Below are positions 47,890 through 59,978 of a stretch of DNA of 64,000 nucleotides, in pieces. Numbering within the stretch: the stretch's first letter is position 1; every line of letters begins with the position of its first letter. Below the pieces are notes generated by a model. That model was not told the DNA's origin, did not search any database, and was given only the letters and a program-made list of their open reading frames with translations. The position numbers and the translations under genes are program-made. This stretch comes from Euborellia annulipes. Taxonomy: Eukaryota; Arthropoda; Insecta; Dermaptera; Anisolabididae. The stretch covers positions 1-64,000 of the forward strand of contig JAKCPI010015508.1 of the NCBI GenBank assembly GCA_023213315.1, in the 5' to 3' direction.

Positions 47890-49852
47890 AAAATAAACTA
47901 CGGCAGTTTGTACTTTCTTCTTGTCAAAAGAAGTTGGGGAAGATTATATTTTTGAAAAGAAATAATCGGATGATAGTGCCAAATTATTTCTGGAAATAAA
48001 TCTTTCTAAAAGATCTGTGTATTTAATAGCAGAAATCATTATAAAATGTCATTAAATTTGTAAGAATTTGAATTAAATTCGTAATTCACTCAAATTATTT
48101 TTCCAATTATGTTGGTGTAAAAGATTTTTTTAATTATTTTTCATAGCTCACAGAAATAAATATCAATCACATCTCGTGAAAAATGATAATTACAAGACAT
48201 AAATCACTAAAATTAACCGAATAAATTCATTCGCAGAATATATTATACATCAAAGACTTAAAGTTGCAGATGCAACAGGTGACTATGGAATTGATTAGCA
48301 AAAAATTACTATTATTATATTTTTAAATCAAATTGAATAACGTTTGCACACAAAAAAAAAAGAAATTAAAAAAAAAAGATTAAAACAAAATCTAAATAGA
48401 AAAGAATTTGACTTGTCTCTCTCATTTTCTCAACCAAAAAAAGAAGAATGACTTAGTAGAACTCAAATTAATTTAAAAACATAATTTTCTTATAAAAAAA
48501 AGCGGCCTATCTAAAAAATAATTTAGATTCTGTTTTTTAAATCATTTCACATTTAAGATTGAAGTTTAATCATTTTTCATTAAAAGAAAATCATAAATCT
48601 TTTTCACCAACTTATTCTCCTCTAGCTTTAAAAGCACATAAAAAAAAAAATACACAGATTAATACGAAAGTTCTAGCGTTTAAATTAAGAGGAGGTGAAT
48701 GATACAGATTGGAGGGGCAAAAATCAAACCCCCCTCTTAGGAACGCCAGCAATTACGGGTTAAAATTTCTCACTCAATGCTACTCTTTTTATTATTAAAT
48801 AAAAAGAAAATATATATGTCGCTACTGTTATACTATTAATGTATGTCAGAAACATGGGGCCAAAAAATTATGTAAGCCTATTAAAATAAGAGAAAAAAAA
48901 TGAGACGAATATCGTCGTACGTTAATAACATTGGTGATAACACTATTTTTTTGTTCTTATATAATTACAAAAACGTCTATAATATTCCACTTTGATTTTA
49001 AAAATGGAATAATTTAAAATAAGCAAATATTATTTTAAAAGTGATAAATTAGATTGACTTGAGGAATCAGCCAAATAAAAATATAAATTTTGATTCAGCT
49101 TTTTTTTATAATTGTTGTAAGTCAACTAAACGTCTGAAAGTTTTGTGTCTGATAAAAAAAGAAATTAGAATTTAATAATAATACACTAATTGTTAATTGT
49201 GGGAGAAAATGCTTGAAACATCCACTGAAAGACTTTGTATGTCATATGCAGCGGGGTCAGTTTTTTGGGCTTCACACTCACATTTTGTAAAAATATTTCG
49301 ATAAAATAATTCTTTTCCTTATTTTTGAATTCGCACTCAAGTTTTAATTCGATCATGACTAAAAGACAGCAGGGACAAACTTAGAATTTTTTCAACCACA
49401 GGAACAACAAACTCGGGTGTTATGATAAAACTTTTAAAATTATTTAAGCCATTTTTGTTTTTTTTTTATTTTAAATTTTCCAAACATTTCTTTTTATTAA
49501 ATTTCTGGACCAAAATCACAGTGTATTGTTGAATAAATTAAGATTTTAGAATTTTTTGCATGACTTTTTTTGCTAATCTATCATATATATAAAGAAAGGG
49601 TTGATTTAATGATGAAATTTATTAAATAAATAAAAAATATTTCTTTGGATTTACTTTTGTTTAAAGAAGAAATGTTACAAAAGTTGGGGAGGCTTCTTCC
49701 AAAGTCTTTCATTGAATTGCTTTCCCATTCAATAAAGTCAACACACTTAGACAAAAACCTCAAAGTGATTTTCTCTTAATGAATTGTATAATTCTACTTT
49801 TTTTCCTGAAGTTCACTCATACAACTCTTTTACTAAATTAACCTAATGTGAG
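47890..49852. other. AT-rich intergenic DNA
   Basis: Homopolymers and short AT repeats dominate. No coding exon, TIR element or RNA gene is recognisable. Confidence 0.5.
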
Positions 49853-50185
49853 GAGTCAGAAGAAATAACAAGTTTGTGGAGCTTTTATTTAAATCTCCAA
49901 GGTGCTGACGTTTCGGCCCCAGGTCTTAGAGAAGCTGGATTTTATCCAAATGTGTAATTCAGCATACACAGCTGACGCCTAGGCCATTCTCAGTACCAGT
50001 TGGCAATAACAGTTACTTTACATTTCTGCGGAGAGCAGATCACAGATGTCGCTGGTAAAATTAGACATTGGTTATTGCCAGGCAGTTCTGAAGAGTCCCA
50101 GATTTGAGACCGAAACGTCAGGAGTGATGATGTTAATTAAAATAAAATAAAATTGGCTGCACAAGTTTTATTTTTCTTCTGACTC
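49853..50185. mobile_element. Inverted-repeat element carrying CGAAACGTC motifs
   Basis: The ends GAGTCAGAAGAAATAACAAG and AAGTTTTATTTTTCTTCTGA (then CTC) are imperfect inverted repeats. Just inside them, CTGACGTTTCGG (left) and CCGAAACGTCAG (right) are perfect complements. Near the right end CTGAAGA precedes CCGAAACGTC by about 17 bases. Confidence 0.72.
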
Positions 50186-50316
50186 CATACCATTAACTCT
50201 ACCAATTCCTACCAAATAAACAGTTGAAATAGTAATAAAAAAAATTGTAGAATTATAATAGTTGTTTATAATAGAAGAATAGATAGTACAGCCAAATAAA
50301 AAAAACTCTCAATTTC

Positions 50317-50572
50317 AGTAGCGTAACCAGGTGGGGGCGAAGGGAGGCGCTCGCCCCCTCCGCCCCAGGCGCATCAAGCCTTTGGCGCCCCTCGATACCG
50401 ATATAGGCGCTAGGGCATCTAAGATATAGCCCAGGAATGGTGATTTTATCATTTTCTTCCCATAGATTGTCCAAAAAATTGATAGTTTTCTTTTAAATTA
50501 TATTACAACTTAAGAAACAGCGCCCTAGTTGAGCTTCGCCCCCTCCGCCCTCAAAGGCTAGTTACGCCGCTG
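50317..50572. mobile_element. hAT-like miniature element
   Basis: The ends CAGTAGCGTAACCAG and CTAGTTACGCCGCTG are inverted repeats with few mismatches. CTCAATTT and CTCAATTC flank it (7 of 8 identical). It has C/G-rich subterminal tracts (CTCGCCCCCTCCGCCCC). Confidence 0.85.
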
Positions 50573-51850
50573 CTCAATTCTTGTAGAAATTTTAAACGTT
50601 TTAATTTTCAACGCCAATTGAGAGTTTTCTATTTGTTTGCCTCTATCTTCTATACTTTTTGAAAAACTTCTTTAGATTACATTCATTAAAAAAATCTTAG
50701 AGGAAGTTTCTAAGTGAGCAATGTTTATGGGTATATAATACGTATATAAAATAATCTTTTTTATGGAAGAAAAAGAAACGCTATTCTTCAATTTTTTTTT
50801 CATTCATATTCAGACTCATATGACCCTTGGAGATAATTAATTCCAAAGGTCAAATTTATAAAAAAAAGAGAATTTGCAAAACTTTTTCTCCTTTCGTTAT
50901 TATGATTTTGCTATTATCTCCAACCTTTAAAAAAAATTTTTTCAAAATTACTTTTTGTTTAGTTAAATTTAATTAATGGAAAAAGAGGAGAAATGTCAAA
51001 TGTCCATTTAAGTCAAAGGTTAACAAATAACGCACATTAGAATTTGATTGAATATTAAACAATTTAAAAAAAAAGATTTTGGAAAGAACATTACGATTTT
51101 ATGATGAATTTTCCTCTTTATAATTAATAAATTGAGGAAAATAAAAATGTTTTATTCTACAAAAAAAAAACTTTTTTTTTAAAGAAATGTAAATAATGAA
51201 AATAGCTAATTATTTTACTTTCCATAATGGAAATGAATTTTTTCTTTCGTTTTTTCTGAGGTTTTTTTGTTCATTCATAATAGATATAATTTATATAAAT
51301 ATGAAAATTATTACAAAGAGGACTCTATTAAAATAAAAAAAATTTTAATAAATAAAAAGACCTCAGCCTATAATTTGAATATTTTTTTAAATTCATTATA
51401 ATATAGGCTAAAACGAAACATCTTAATAATATTGATACACACTTTGAAAAAACCCCTTATAAATATTGTCATCATATTTAATAAACTTTTATAGGGAATG
51501 AGAAATCATACTGTAATATTAGTTTGTAATTAACCATTCTAATCATCTCTTCATAAACATTTCTTATTAATTTCAACATTCACTCGTCTTTTATATATTA
51601 AAAAAATTTCAAAAAAAAAGATTATTTTTCGAAATGTTAAAATAAATAATCATTAAAGTTCGATGTTAATAAAAAAAATTTTTCATTTAAATTGGCCGTC
51701 TTTGAAGCTTATAAATCCTTGTGATACAAGTTACTTGATATAAATTCTATTTTCATTGTAGACTTCTTTTTGGTAAAAACATACTTTCTTCTATTATAGG
51801 CCTTTCTGTAATGAAGACAATTTGTGTTGGTCAGTCTAGAGATTTCAGAG
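50573..51850. other. AT-rich intergenic DNA
   Basis: No supported gene or element is visible in this stretch. Confidence 0.5.
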
Positions 51851-51903
51851 TAGCTTTGATAGCTGCTAAGTCCCAAAGATTTTCGGACTACTTAATGTTT
51901 GGT

Positions 51904-52083
51904 TCATGCTTTTCTATGACGACGAATTTTCTTCTCAATATAGATATTGTTTCTATCTTCGTCTCCGCTCAGTATTCCATGCTGTATTAAAATTCTCGGT
52001 CGCTTGGAGCTGATTCCTGTTTTGATCGACTTCATGTCGCGCCCACAGACTTTCAGACCCTTAGTTGGAAAATGGCAATTGTA
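51904..52083 (-). other. Coding-like minus-strand stretch of unknown origin
   Basis: A frame of about 60 codons, open until TGA at 51,906-51,904, includes TKGLKVCGRDMKSIKTGI and then SGDEDRNNIYIEKKIRRHRK. Its composition is much less AT-rich than the surroundings. I find no splice site or start codon that makes a gene model. It may be a relic of the same locus as the next minus-strand stretch at 52,832-53,053. Confidence 0.25.
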
Positions 52084-52165
52084 GTTTATGATATTGGATT
52101 AAATATATATATATGACCTAGCTGGAGCCCTGTTGTTTGTTTTTTTTTTTGTTTTTTTTTTTATA

Positions 52166-52610
52166 AAATTGGAAAAAACTGAAATAGTACATCAGCAAAG
52201 TACTAGTACTCGAGGTTTTCCAAAGACGAGACCTAGGGCAATTTATTTTGTATACGGCAAATAGTAAATATTTAAAATTTGAAAAAAATCTTTAAAGTGA
52301 ATTTCGATAAAATTAAAAAAAAACTAAAAAAGTACATTAGTAAAATACTAGTACTCGATGTTTCTCAGACTAGACTTAGCGCAATTTATTTTGAAAACGG
52401 CAAATAGTAAATATTTAAAATTTGAAAGAAATTGTTAAAGTGATTTCGAGAAAAATGGAAAAAAAAACTATAAAAGTACATCAGTTAAGTACTAGTACTC
52501 GAATTTTCCCGAAGATGAGACTTAGCGTAATTGGTACCGGAAATAGTATATATATATATTAAAATTTGAAAAAAAAAAATCGTTAGAGCCGTTTTTGAGA
52601 ACTGATCTGC
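52166..52610 (+). repeat. Tandem repeat, three units of about 145 bp
   Basis: Each unit has AAAGTACATYAGTAAAGTAC-like and TACTAGTACTCGA blocks, then GAGACTTAGCGCAATT and ACGGCAAATAGTAAATATTT. The unit starts are about 52,187, 52,332 and 52,475. The ACATCAGTAAAGTACTAGTA block is the same as the family A core, so the array seems to be an expansion of a piece of that repeat or of a relative. Confidence 0.8.
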
Positions 52611-52831
52611 TTACAAACAAACATGCATTGCTCGTTTAATAGTATATGATACAGTTGGTAAAGAATTTGAGACAAATATCTACATATTAAGTAGCAAAAG
52701 CCTTTCTTTCCTTGGAGGTAAAAAATTTTTTTTAAAGTCTTTTCTGCTACAGAGGACAAGTGACTTTTATAAATTTATTTCATATTCACATTAGATAGAC
52801 TATTTAGATAGATATTTACATCTTGTTGTTA

Positions 52832-53053
52832 TTAAGATTTTTTTTTAAAAGTCATTTCGACTGCCGAGACTTTATAAATTTTTATTAAATTCTTCGATGG
52901 CTTCCGGCTGGCGTTCAATGGTCTTGTTTTTCGGGGGCCACCTATCCCAATTTTTAGCACCACTTGGCGTTGCTTAACAACATTGATCTTGGTGGCTGTT
53001 GTTCTTTCTTCTTGCCAGGTCCTTTGGCTCTCACTATTTTGAAATGTTTTCAT
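52832..53053 (-). other. Coding-like minus-strand open frame, 73 codons
   Basis: The frame starts MKTFQNSESQRTWQEERTTA and contains VVLKIGIGGPRKTRPLNASR. It lacks the low complexity of most chance frames here. On the same strand to the right, a frame starting at about 53,215 reads MTIKIKNINGETIQLYS before a stop. I recognise no family. It may be a decayed gene or an element remnant. Confidence 0.25.
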
Positions 53054-53861
53054 TGCTAATTTGAATATATTCCTTTTTTAAAAATAGTTTTTGTTTCTTT
53101 GGTAATTAAGCTCAAATCTTTGTGAAGTTTATATCCAATTTGAGACATCTATACTGAGATGGGAATAGAGCTGAATGGTTTCTCCATTAATATTCTTTAT
53201 CTTGATGGTCATAGGTCTCTAATTTGTTTAAGTTTATCTAGAAAAATTCAAAAATGCCAGAAACTTTTTATTTCATATAAACTTTGAAGATGGTCAAAAT
53301 AATTTTTTTGTGGTCCCGTCCCGTTATTTCATTTAAAATCGAACAGGACAGGAAATTTCAAAAACTGCTATTTTTGAAATCAATATGATAAAGTCATTCA
53401 TTATTCTATTTCTTATATTTTATATAAATCCTAATTTTGTAATATAGCCTATTTCAAAAAGCACGGCTATTAGTATAGGCGTTTTCAATATAAAATAAAA
53501 ATTTATAAAAAAAAGCAATTCCCACTACACAAGCAGCGTTTTAAATTTTTGTCTTCCCAATTAAAAAAAATTATTAGATTAGTTTAATATATAATAAGAA
53601 ATTAATTTAAAAAAAAAAAATAGTCAATTTTACAAAACTTAGAGCGTAAAAGACAATACAGTAAAATTTTCACTATTTCTTTAAAAAAAATTTAATGCTT
53701 GGTTGCATTTATTTCTGTTAAAATTTTAAAATAAATGAATAAAAAAAAAGGGGAAAGAATAATTTTATAAAATTTATTTAAAGCGCAAATCATATTTTAT
53801 ATAAATAGAAATTATGTGAATTTTTATTAGAAACAATCAATCATAGGATTAAATAACCATT

Positions 53862-54400
53862 ATTATGGGAGTTTTTAATTATAGACCACATTTTGTATTA
53901 ATTATTTATTACAAATATAAATACTGTACGTTTCGACTGCTTATTCTGCAGTCGTTTACAATAATGTGCAACTCAAGCGAACTAACCTCTAAGGGACCGT
54001 TACGAGCATTTTATATACGACGTCAGCGCCATCTATAATCATTCCTTTGAAGTTAGACACAATCATCAAAGCAGTGTTTATGTAAACACTTGCTTTGATG
54101 TTTGTGTCTAACTTCATGAAAATGAGTGTAGATGGCGCGAAAATTGGTGTCTAACTTCTTAGGAAAGACTGTTGATGGCGCTGACGTCGTTGTATATAAA
54201 ATACACGTAACGGTCCCTTAGGTGTTAGTTCACTTGAGTCTGAGAAGTGCACAGTACTTGAAAACGACTGCAGAATAAGCAATCGAAATGTTGTACAGTA
54301 TTTATATTTGTAATAAATAATTAATACAAAATGTGATCTATAATTAAAAACTCCCATAATAATAATAATACAAACTACAAAGGTTTTAATAAACACATGC
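53862..54400. mobile_element. Fold-back element with long inverted arms
   Basis: The outer ends are ATTATGGGAGTTTTTAATTA and TAATTAAAAACTCCCATAAT. The arms extend about 200 bases inward (TTTTGTATTAATTATTTATT, ACGACGTCAGCGCCATC, GAAGTTAGACACAA). The centre has a second hairpin, CAAAGCAGTGTTTATGTAAA with its near-complement. Each half holds CTGCAG. The same arms appear in inside-out order at 46,640-47,095. Confidence 0.85.
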
Positions 54401-56169
54401 GTGTTATATAGCCATTCAGCATTATTTTAAAAATTCACAATTTTTCCTAATTTATATACAGAATGAATTTGCCCTTAATAAATAAATAACAATCATATTT
54501 TTCTTGTTTTATTTACGAATTGGTAAATATATTTGTTGTCTCTTCTGTGAAGAGAAATTTGAAAATCTCAAAAAAAAAAAAAAAATTGATGTTTGGTCCG
54601 AAAAAAAGACCTTTTAAAAACTAAGTGTTTGTTCATATATAAATAAATAGCACTTTTCATTTTTATATTAGAACTCTATAGTGTGCACACATTCACTTTC
54701 TGAATTTCGAATAGAGAGGAGGACGGAAGGCCTTTTGCATGAATTATTATAGCGATAATAAATTAAAATAATATGAAAGAATGGCAAGTTCTGGAGAGTA
54801 AATAAAATAAAATACTATTTTAACAGAACTTTTTTCAACCGAGCGTAAATTCTAGGCTTTATGAAAAAATAGGTTTTAAATTTTCAGAATTCCATTTGAT
54901 TGATAGTTTTTAACAATATCTTATTATCGCATATCATTATTAACTAATTATAGGGGCTAATAAACATAACATATATTCCCTTTTTGAGCATGAATTGAGC
55001 AAGCTTCAATTCTTTCAATTCTCTCTTTATAGATTAAAAAAAAAAATTAAGAATCACTTTTTAGGATGGTTAAAGGATTCTTAATTTAAAAAAGTACAAA
55101 AATGATATATACGTATCAAGAATATAAAACTGCCTCATTAAAGCAATACTTTGATTTTTTAGTTTGTTAATTAGTAATTTAGTGATGCCTTTTAGCTTTT
55201 TACATTAATTTAAAAGCTTATCCCATCAAAAATTCACCACTTATTTAAAATATACAATAATATTTGTCAAGAAAAGAAAATATATTTGCATCCGGATTAA
55301 ACATTTAATTCCCTTCAGCAATTAATTGATTTTATAATTCTAAAATAACTTCAAATTAATTTATTATATTTATTAGAATAAGATACAGTATATCGCTGTT
55401 AGTATAATTCCTACTCGCATAATAAATATTTAGGGGATATTTTTAACAATGGGATGGACATGGAGATGTACTTTAAATTAATTACTAAAATTAAAATAAA
55501 TCTTTGTCTCAAAAGATTTTTTGTTGGAATAAGCTTGAATTAATTTATAATATATATAATTATTATATTACATTACTCTCTTTTTATTACATGTATATTC
55601 ACATGTTATACCATATCATTTTTTAAATTGAATTTTAAATTTCGTCAAAAAAAAAAATATGATAGTGATAAAACAACTAATCGAAAAAAGTTACCTAAGT
55701 AAAAAAAAACGATATTGTAAATTGTTATATAATAATATTAAATATTATATATATATATATATATATGTTAATCTTTCATAAAAAATTGAATAATTTACAT
55801 GTATAATTAATTATATTTTCAATAATTATGGACCAATTTGTGTGTAAAGATGTTTCTTAAAAAAATATGGTTTGAAAAAAAAAACGCTTGTTAAAATGTT
55901 ATGCTATTGTATAATAATAATAATGGCTTGTAAATTTATGAAATGAAAATTTCTACCTCAAATTTTATTTTGCCTTAATATTCCAAGCATCAAAGTGATT
56001 TTTCGGTTTCTTAAAGATTGACTGGATCCCACAGAGGTCTAGAATGAGTTGAGAAAATTTTAAAAATGAATTTTATATTAGAAGAAATGTTAAATTAGGT
56101 CAAATCGAATTGTTAAAAAACTAAACTTTTTTTAGTAGAATATATCCACACTCTATATTTCATACTTTT
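54401..56169. other. AT-rich intergenic DNA
   Basis: There is an AT microsatellite at about 55,746-55,766 and there are many homopolymers. No gene is recognised. Confidence 0.5.
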
Positions 56170-56395
56170 GAATGATTCGACATCATTGAACAAAATGTTT
56201 TGCCATTGAGCGTTTTGCTCAATCGGTGTGCATTGGAATTGGACAAAATGTTCGGGCATTGAACAAAAAATGCCAACGCACACCGATTAGGCAAAAACGC
56301 TCAATGGCAAAACATTTTGCCTAATCGATGTGCGTTGGCATTGAGCAAAACGTTTTGTCTAAGAGCGTTTTGCTCATTTGGTGTGCGTTCAGCCT
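56170..56395. repeat. Cluster of nested small inverted repeats
   Basis: The unit GGTGTGCGTTGGCATTGAGC and its complement alternate several times with GAGCAAAACGTTTTG-type palindromes. CACACCGATTAGGCAAAAAC and GTTTTGCTCAATCGGTGTGC pair almost perfectly. No clear element end or duplication is visible. Confidence 0.75.
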
Positions 56396-56566
56396 AAGAA
56401 ACTGAAATCACTTCTTTTTGCAAATAATCTACTGGCTCGAAAATTTCCAGTCCTCCATAGGACATTTAAAACTATCATAAATTCTAAAAATTAAATTAAA
56501 GATCTGATCTTAAGAGAAAACAATAAAAATTAAAGAATTTACTTATGAAAAATTTCACCTTATAAT

Positions 56567-57167
56567 CAGGGTTGCCAGATTTGAAAAATAGACAGGGGAT
56601 TTTGTTTTATCAATAATTCGGCTTCTTGAGTTTTTAAAAATCTGTTTCGTTATTTTCTCCAACAACTATTCATTAAACTGAATATTCTTTCTGATTTAGG
56701 ATGCAAATCAAAACCACAAATTATGTCGAATGTTTGTGTAATATTTAGTATTTGTAAAAATTCGACTTTTTTTTTATTTCCCTGTATTGCTAGTATAGAG
56801 AGATTTCTAAATTTATTATTATTAAAATTAAATCATTTTTGTAGATATTCTACGGTAGCTAAAATAAATGATTTGCCTCATTGTTAAATCTTTTAACAGC
56901 ATCAGCATTATCACATTTTTAAAATTCCTGATCGAGCCATGCAATTAGGGTTGCCACCTTACTTTCACTAAACTATTGTACGTAATTTCGGATAATTATT
57001 CTCTATACTCTATGTGAACAATAAAGAACGCAAAAATACAAAAAGGTGGCAACCCTAAATGCATATCTAATTTTTTATATAAAATATAATTTTCTTTTTG
57101 TGAGGCAGGTCGGGACTTGGGAATTAACTGTATACCCTCGGGACTTTCCCGCTGTCTGGCAACCCTG
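56567..57167. mobile_element. hAT-like element with CAGGGTTGCCA ends and nested relative
   Basis: The ends CAGGGTTGCCAGA and CTGGCAACCCTG are inverted repeats. CTTATAAT and CTCATAAT flank it (7 of 8). Inside at about 56,946-57,056 lies a second unit with TAGGGTTGCCACCTT and AAGGTGGCAACCCTA ends, probably a related element nested in it. Confidence 0.8.
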
Positions 57168-57175
57168 CTCATAAT

Positions 57176-58225
57176 CGTCAAGTTGAAAATATTCCAAACA
57201 TAGACATACTTTTAAACATAAAAAGATGCAAATTTTGTAAAAGAATTTGCATCGAAAACAAAATGTTCCATTTTTATTAAAAATATGTCACAAACATCAT
57301 CAAAGAAACCGAAAATGATATTATGGTGCTTCATCCTTTAACAAACTATTTTTAATTTCAATTGTTAATATATAAATAAAACCAAAAAAAGTGATTTCTT
57401 AATTTTTTCTTGTAGAGTTGATTACATCTAAATGCCAAGAGAAAAATAAGATTCTAGTTCTAATAAATATTATTATTACATTATTATTATTATTATTGTT
57501 ATATTAATAAAATTACCAAAGAAATTTTAGCCCAAAAATTGTAAGATATAAAAATTATAATATAGAATTTTAGATTTATAAAAAAAAAAGAAAAAACAAA
57601 ACAAACAAATTAAATACTCAAAGTCTTTCAAATTTTTCCTGTTTTTTTTTCTATAAACACAAATTCATCATTAAAAAACAATTTTGCCATTGACATCCAA
57701 TTTTTCATCTATTAACAATATTAATTTTTAACATTTTTTTTTAATTTTCTTTTTAATGGACATTTTTCTTTTTGAAAATGTGATGAAAAAAACGCAAAAA
57801 AAGCCCAAGAACACGTGAGAGCGAAATTCCAAACTGTGATATGAATATTTTTCGTTGTTATTTTTTTTAAATGAATAAATATAATGAATAAATATATAAT
57901 ATATTATAAAAATGTAAAAAGAATTGAAAATTGGATGTTAAAAGGTATCTAGATTGGAAAACTCAAATCCACCTCTCTGTGGATGAAGAGTTGTTTTTAA
58001 ATTCTATATACATATATATAAAGAAATAATTAGACATATTTAAGAAAATGAAAAAATACAAATGAAAAAAGCGTTCATGTCAATTTTTTAATAGATACAA
58101 ATAAAAATTATAAAAAAAAAAAAAATATTCAAAGAATGGAAAATGGTTTTATAATGAAAAATTTCATCTATAACCTTCCAAAAATTCCTCAATGTTTTCA
58201 GGATTAAAAAAAATTAGGTTTGATT
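57176..58225. other. AT-rich intergenic DNA
   Basis: There are A/T homopolymers and an ATT-rich patch near 57,470-57,500. No gene is recognised. Confidence 0.5.
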
Positions 58226-58233
58226 AGTTAACA

Positions 58234-58464
58234 CAGTGATTCTCAACCAATGTGCCGCGACACTTTTGGGTGCCGCCAAATTTTAGAAATAATTATAGTA
58301 CAAATTATAATGCTTTTTTTTTATTTACTAAATTTATTTAAATAAAGTTTAAATTAAAGAACACCAGATTTTTTGTGTCGATAGGCCTACATATTTAGTT
58401 TTCCTCCGATATATTATAATTCAAGATATAAAATTTGTAAACATGAGAAAATGGAGAATCACTG
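58234..58464. mobile_element. hAT-like element containing a family A piece
   Basis: The ends CAGTGATTCTCAACC and GAGAATCACTG are inverted repeats. AGTTAACA and GGTTAACA flank it (7 of 8). From 58,360 to about 58,450 the interior is family A (ACACCAGATTTTTTGTGTCG, ATTCAAGATATAAAATTTGT). Confidence 0.8.
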
Positions 58465-59090
58465 GGTTAACAAAATAGCTTTAAATTTGAATTTGAAAAA
58501 TAATTAATTTAGGATAAATTAATTGCTTACCTTGCGCTCATGAAATGAAGTGAAACTAAATCCTATTTGCTGAATTCTCCTAATTGTTTTCTTGACAATG
58601 GAAATTAGACGGAACGAATATATCCAGTGAAATACGTTCTAGGAAAAAGGACTGGTCGAAGGATTTTTTTTTCTTCGGTGAAAGGTTATGGAGTTTTTAT
58701 CTGTTGAATGAATTTGTTTTAATAGGAATAAATTGTTTTATTTTTAATAAATTAAAAAAAAAATAAAATAAAATAACTTAAATTAGTACGTATGAGATGA
58801 TACAGTTTACTGAGCTAGTTAGACCATCATGGGCGAATCCGGACATCTTGTTGGAGGGGGCGGGGGGGGACCACTCGTTAGGACCAGAGATGGGGGGTTT
58901 GCAATTAATATATACATAGATTAGTATTTATTTAAATAAAAAAAATTAAATTAATGTAGTGGATTGGGGGAGTGAATTAGAAAAATTCACAATGGGAAAA
59001 ATATATAGACGTCTATTTGTTTTTAATAGACCAAAAATTTTCATGACAAGAGAGGGGGGCATTGGTCCTACCCTGCCCCCACCCCCACCC
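58465..59090. other. AT-rich intergenic DNA with one G-rich patch
   Basis: ATGGGCGAATCCGGACATCT followed by G runs (58,829-58,870) resembles a hAT-like left end. No partner end was identified. Confidence 0.45.
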
Positions 59091-59165
59091 CCAGAGCACA
59101 ATTTTCTCTTACCAAAGTTAAGAGAAAGTTGTGTGCTGTGAGACCAGTCACACCAGATTTTTCTG
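59091..59165. repeat. Family A hairpin, half copy
   Basis: ACAATTTTCTCTTACCAAAG and TTAAGAGAAAGTTGTGTGCT form the inner hairpin. It is followed by the arm ACCAGTCACACCAGATTTTT. The opposite TCTGGTGTGAC arm is missing. Confidence 0.72.
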
Positions 59166-59268
59166 GAAAGGGGGCGCCGTAGGCCAAATAAGTTTGAGAA
59201 CCACTGAGCTAGACTGACTAATCCTGCGTCTTCACATTCATTAATATTGGAAAATATATCAGTGTAGC

Positions 59269-59510
59269 CAGTGGCGTCATTTCAACTTTTTCTTGGGGGG
59301 GGGGGGGCAAACATTTTTTTTTCTTAAAATTTACTTACAAATGGGTACTCAAATTTGGCCAAAACATATTTAATTAATTGTTTAATTTTGTACAGTTTGT
59401 ATACTCGTAGATGTATTTTGGGGTATTTTATTTAGAATAATATAAAATTTTATAAAAATCAGAGCCTTGGGGGGGGCAAATGCCCCCCCCCCCCCCAAAT
59501 GACGCCACTG
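59269..59510. mobile_element. hAT-like element, perfect TIR and 8-bp duplication
   Basis: CAGTGGCGTCATTT and AAATGACGCCACTG are perfect 14-bp inverted repeats. AGTGTAGC flanks both sides (59,261-59,268 and 59,511-59,518). G and C tracts lie inside both ends. A right-end fragment of the same family is at 62,409-62,550. Confidence 0.93.
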
Positions 59511-59584
59511 AGTGTAGCCCACTATATACTATTTTTAAGGAATACTTAGGAACAGGTATTTATTTTTAGTATAAAAACACTCAT

Positions 59585-59590
59585 TTTATT
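59585..59590 (-). terminator. Poly(A) signal of the Ig-domain gene
   Basis: AATAAA on the minus strand lies about 55 bases after the stop codon. Confidence 0.5.
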
Positions 59591-59643
59591 TTGAAAGATA
59601 TATTATTATTGAAAATACGTACCATTTAAAATATATTTTTTTC

Positions 59644-59978
59644 TTAATTGACAGTGAATTCTTTTTGTCCAAATATTCCTTGAGGAAATCTTACAAAGGT
59701 ACAAGTCCATGATCCTCTTTCTTCAGGTCTGATAGATCGCAAAAATGTAACTCCACAATGATGTATTTTCCGTGAATATATTATTCCATTTCCATGATAT
59801 ACCTTATCTTGAAAACCTAAGCCAGGATCAATATTTAGAGTTGTTTTGTCTGGGAGAGAGAAATAGCAATAATCCATAGGAGACGTTCCGGTTTCTTCTA
59901 AACTGTATAAATCACAGAAGATATCTGTATATTCATTTGAGAGAGATGATTTTTGAACTTTAGCCTCTATTTTAAAAG
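59644..59978 (-). CDS. Ig-domain gene exon 5
   Basis: After TATTTTTAG it encodes module 3: DIFCDLYSLEETG, YHGNGIIYSRKIHHCGVTFL, RGSWTCTFVRFPQG and ends KEFTVN before TAA. Confidence 0.85.

Noticed and set aside
53130..53220. Resemblance of MTIKIKNINGETIQLYS to a ubiquitin-like N-terminus
   Set aside because: Only about 15 residues fit, a stop follows soon after, and the rest of the fold is absent. It is too weak to call.
58959..59141. Short open frame next to the family A hairpin
   Set aside because: It consists of G/C tracts and repeat sequence, with no gene evidence.
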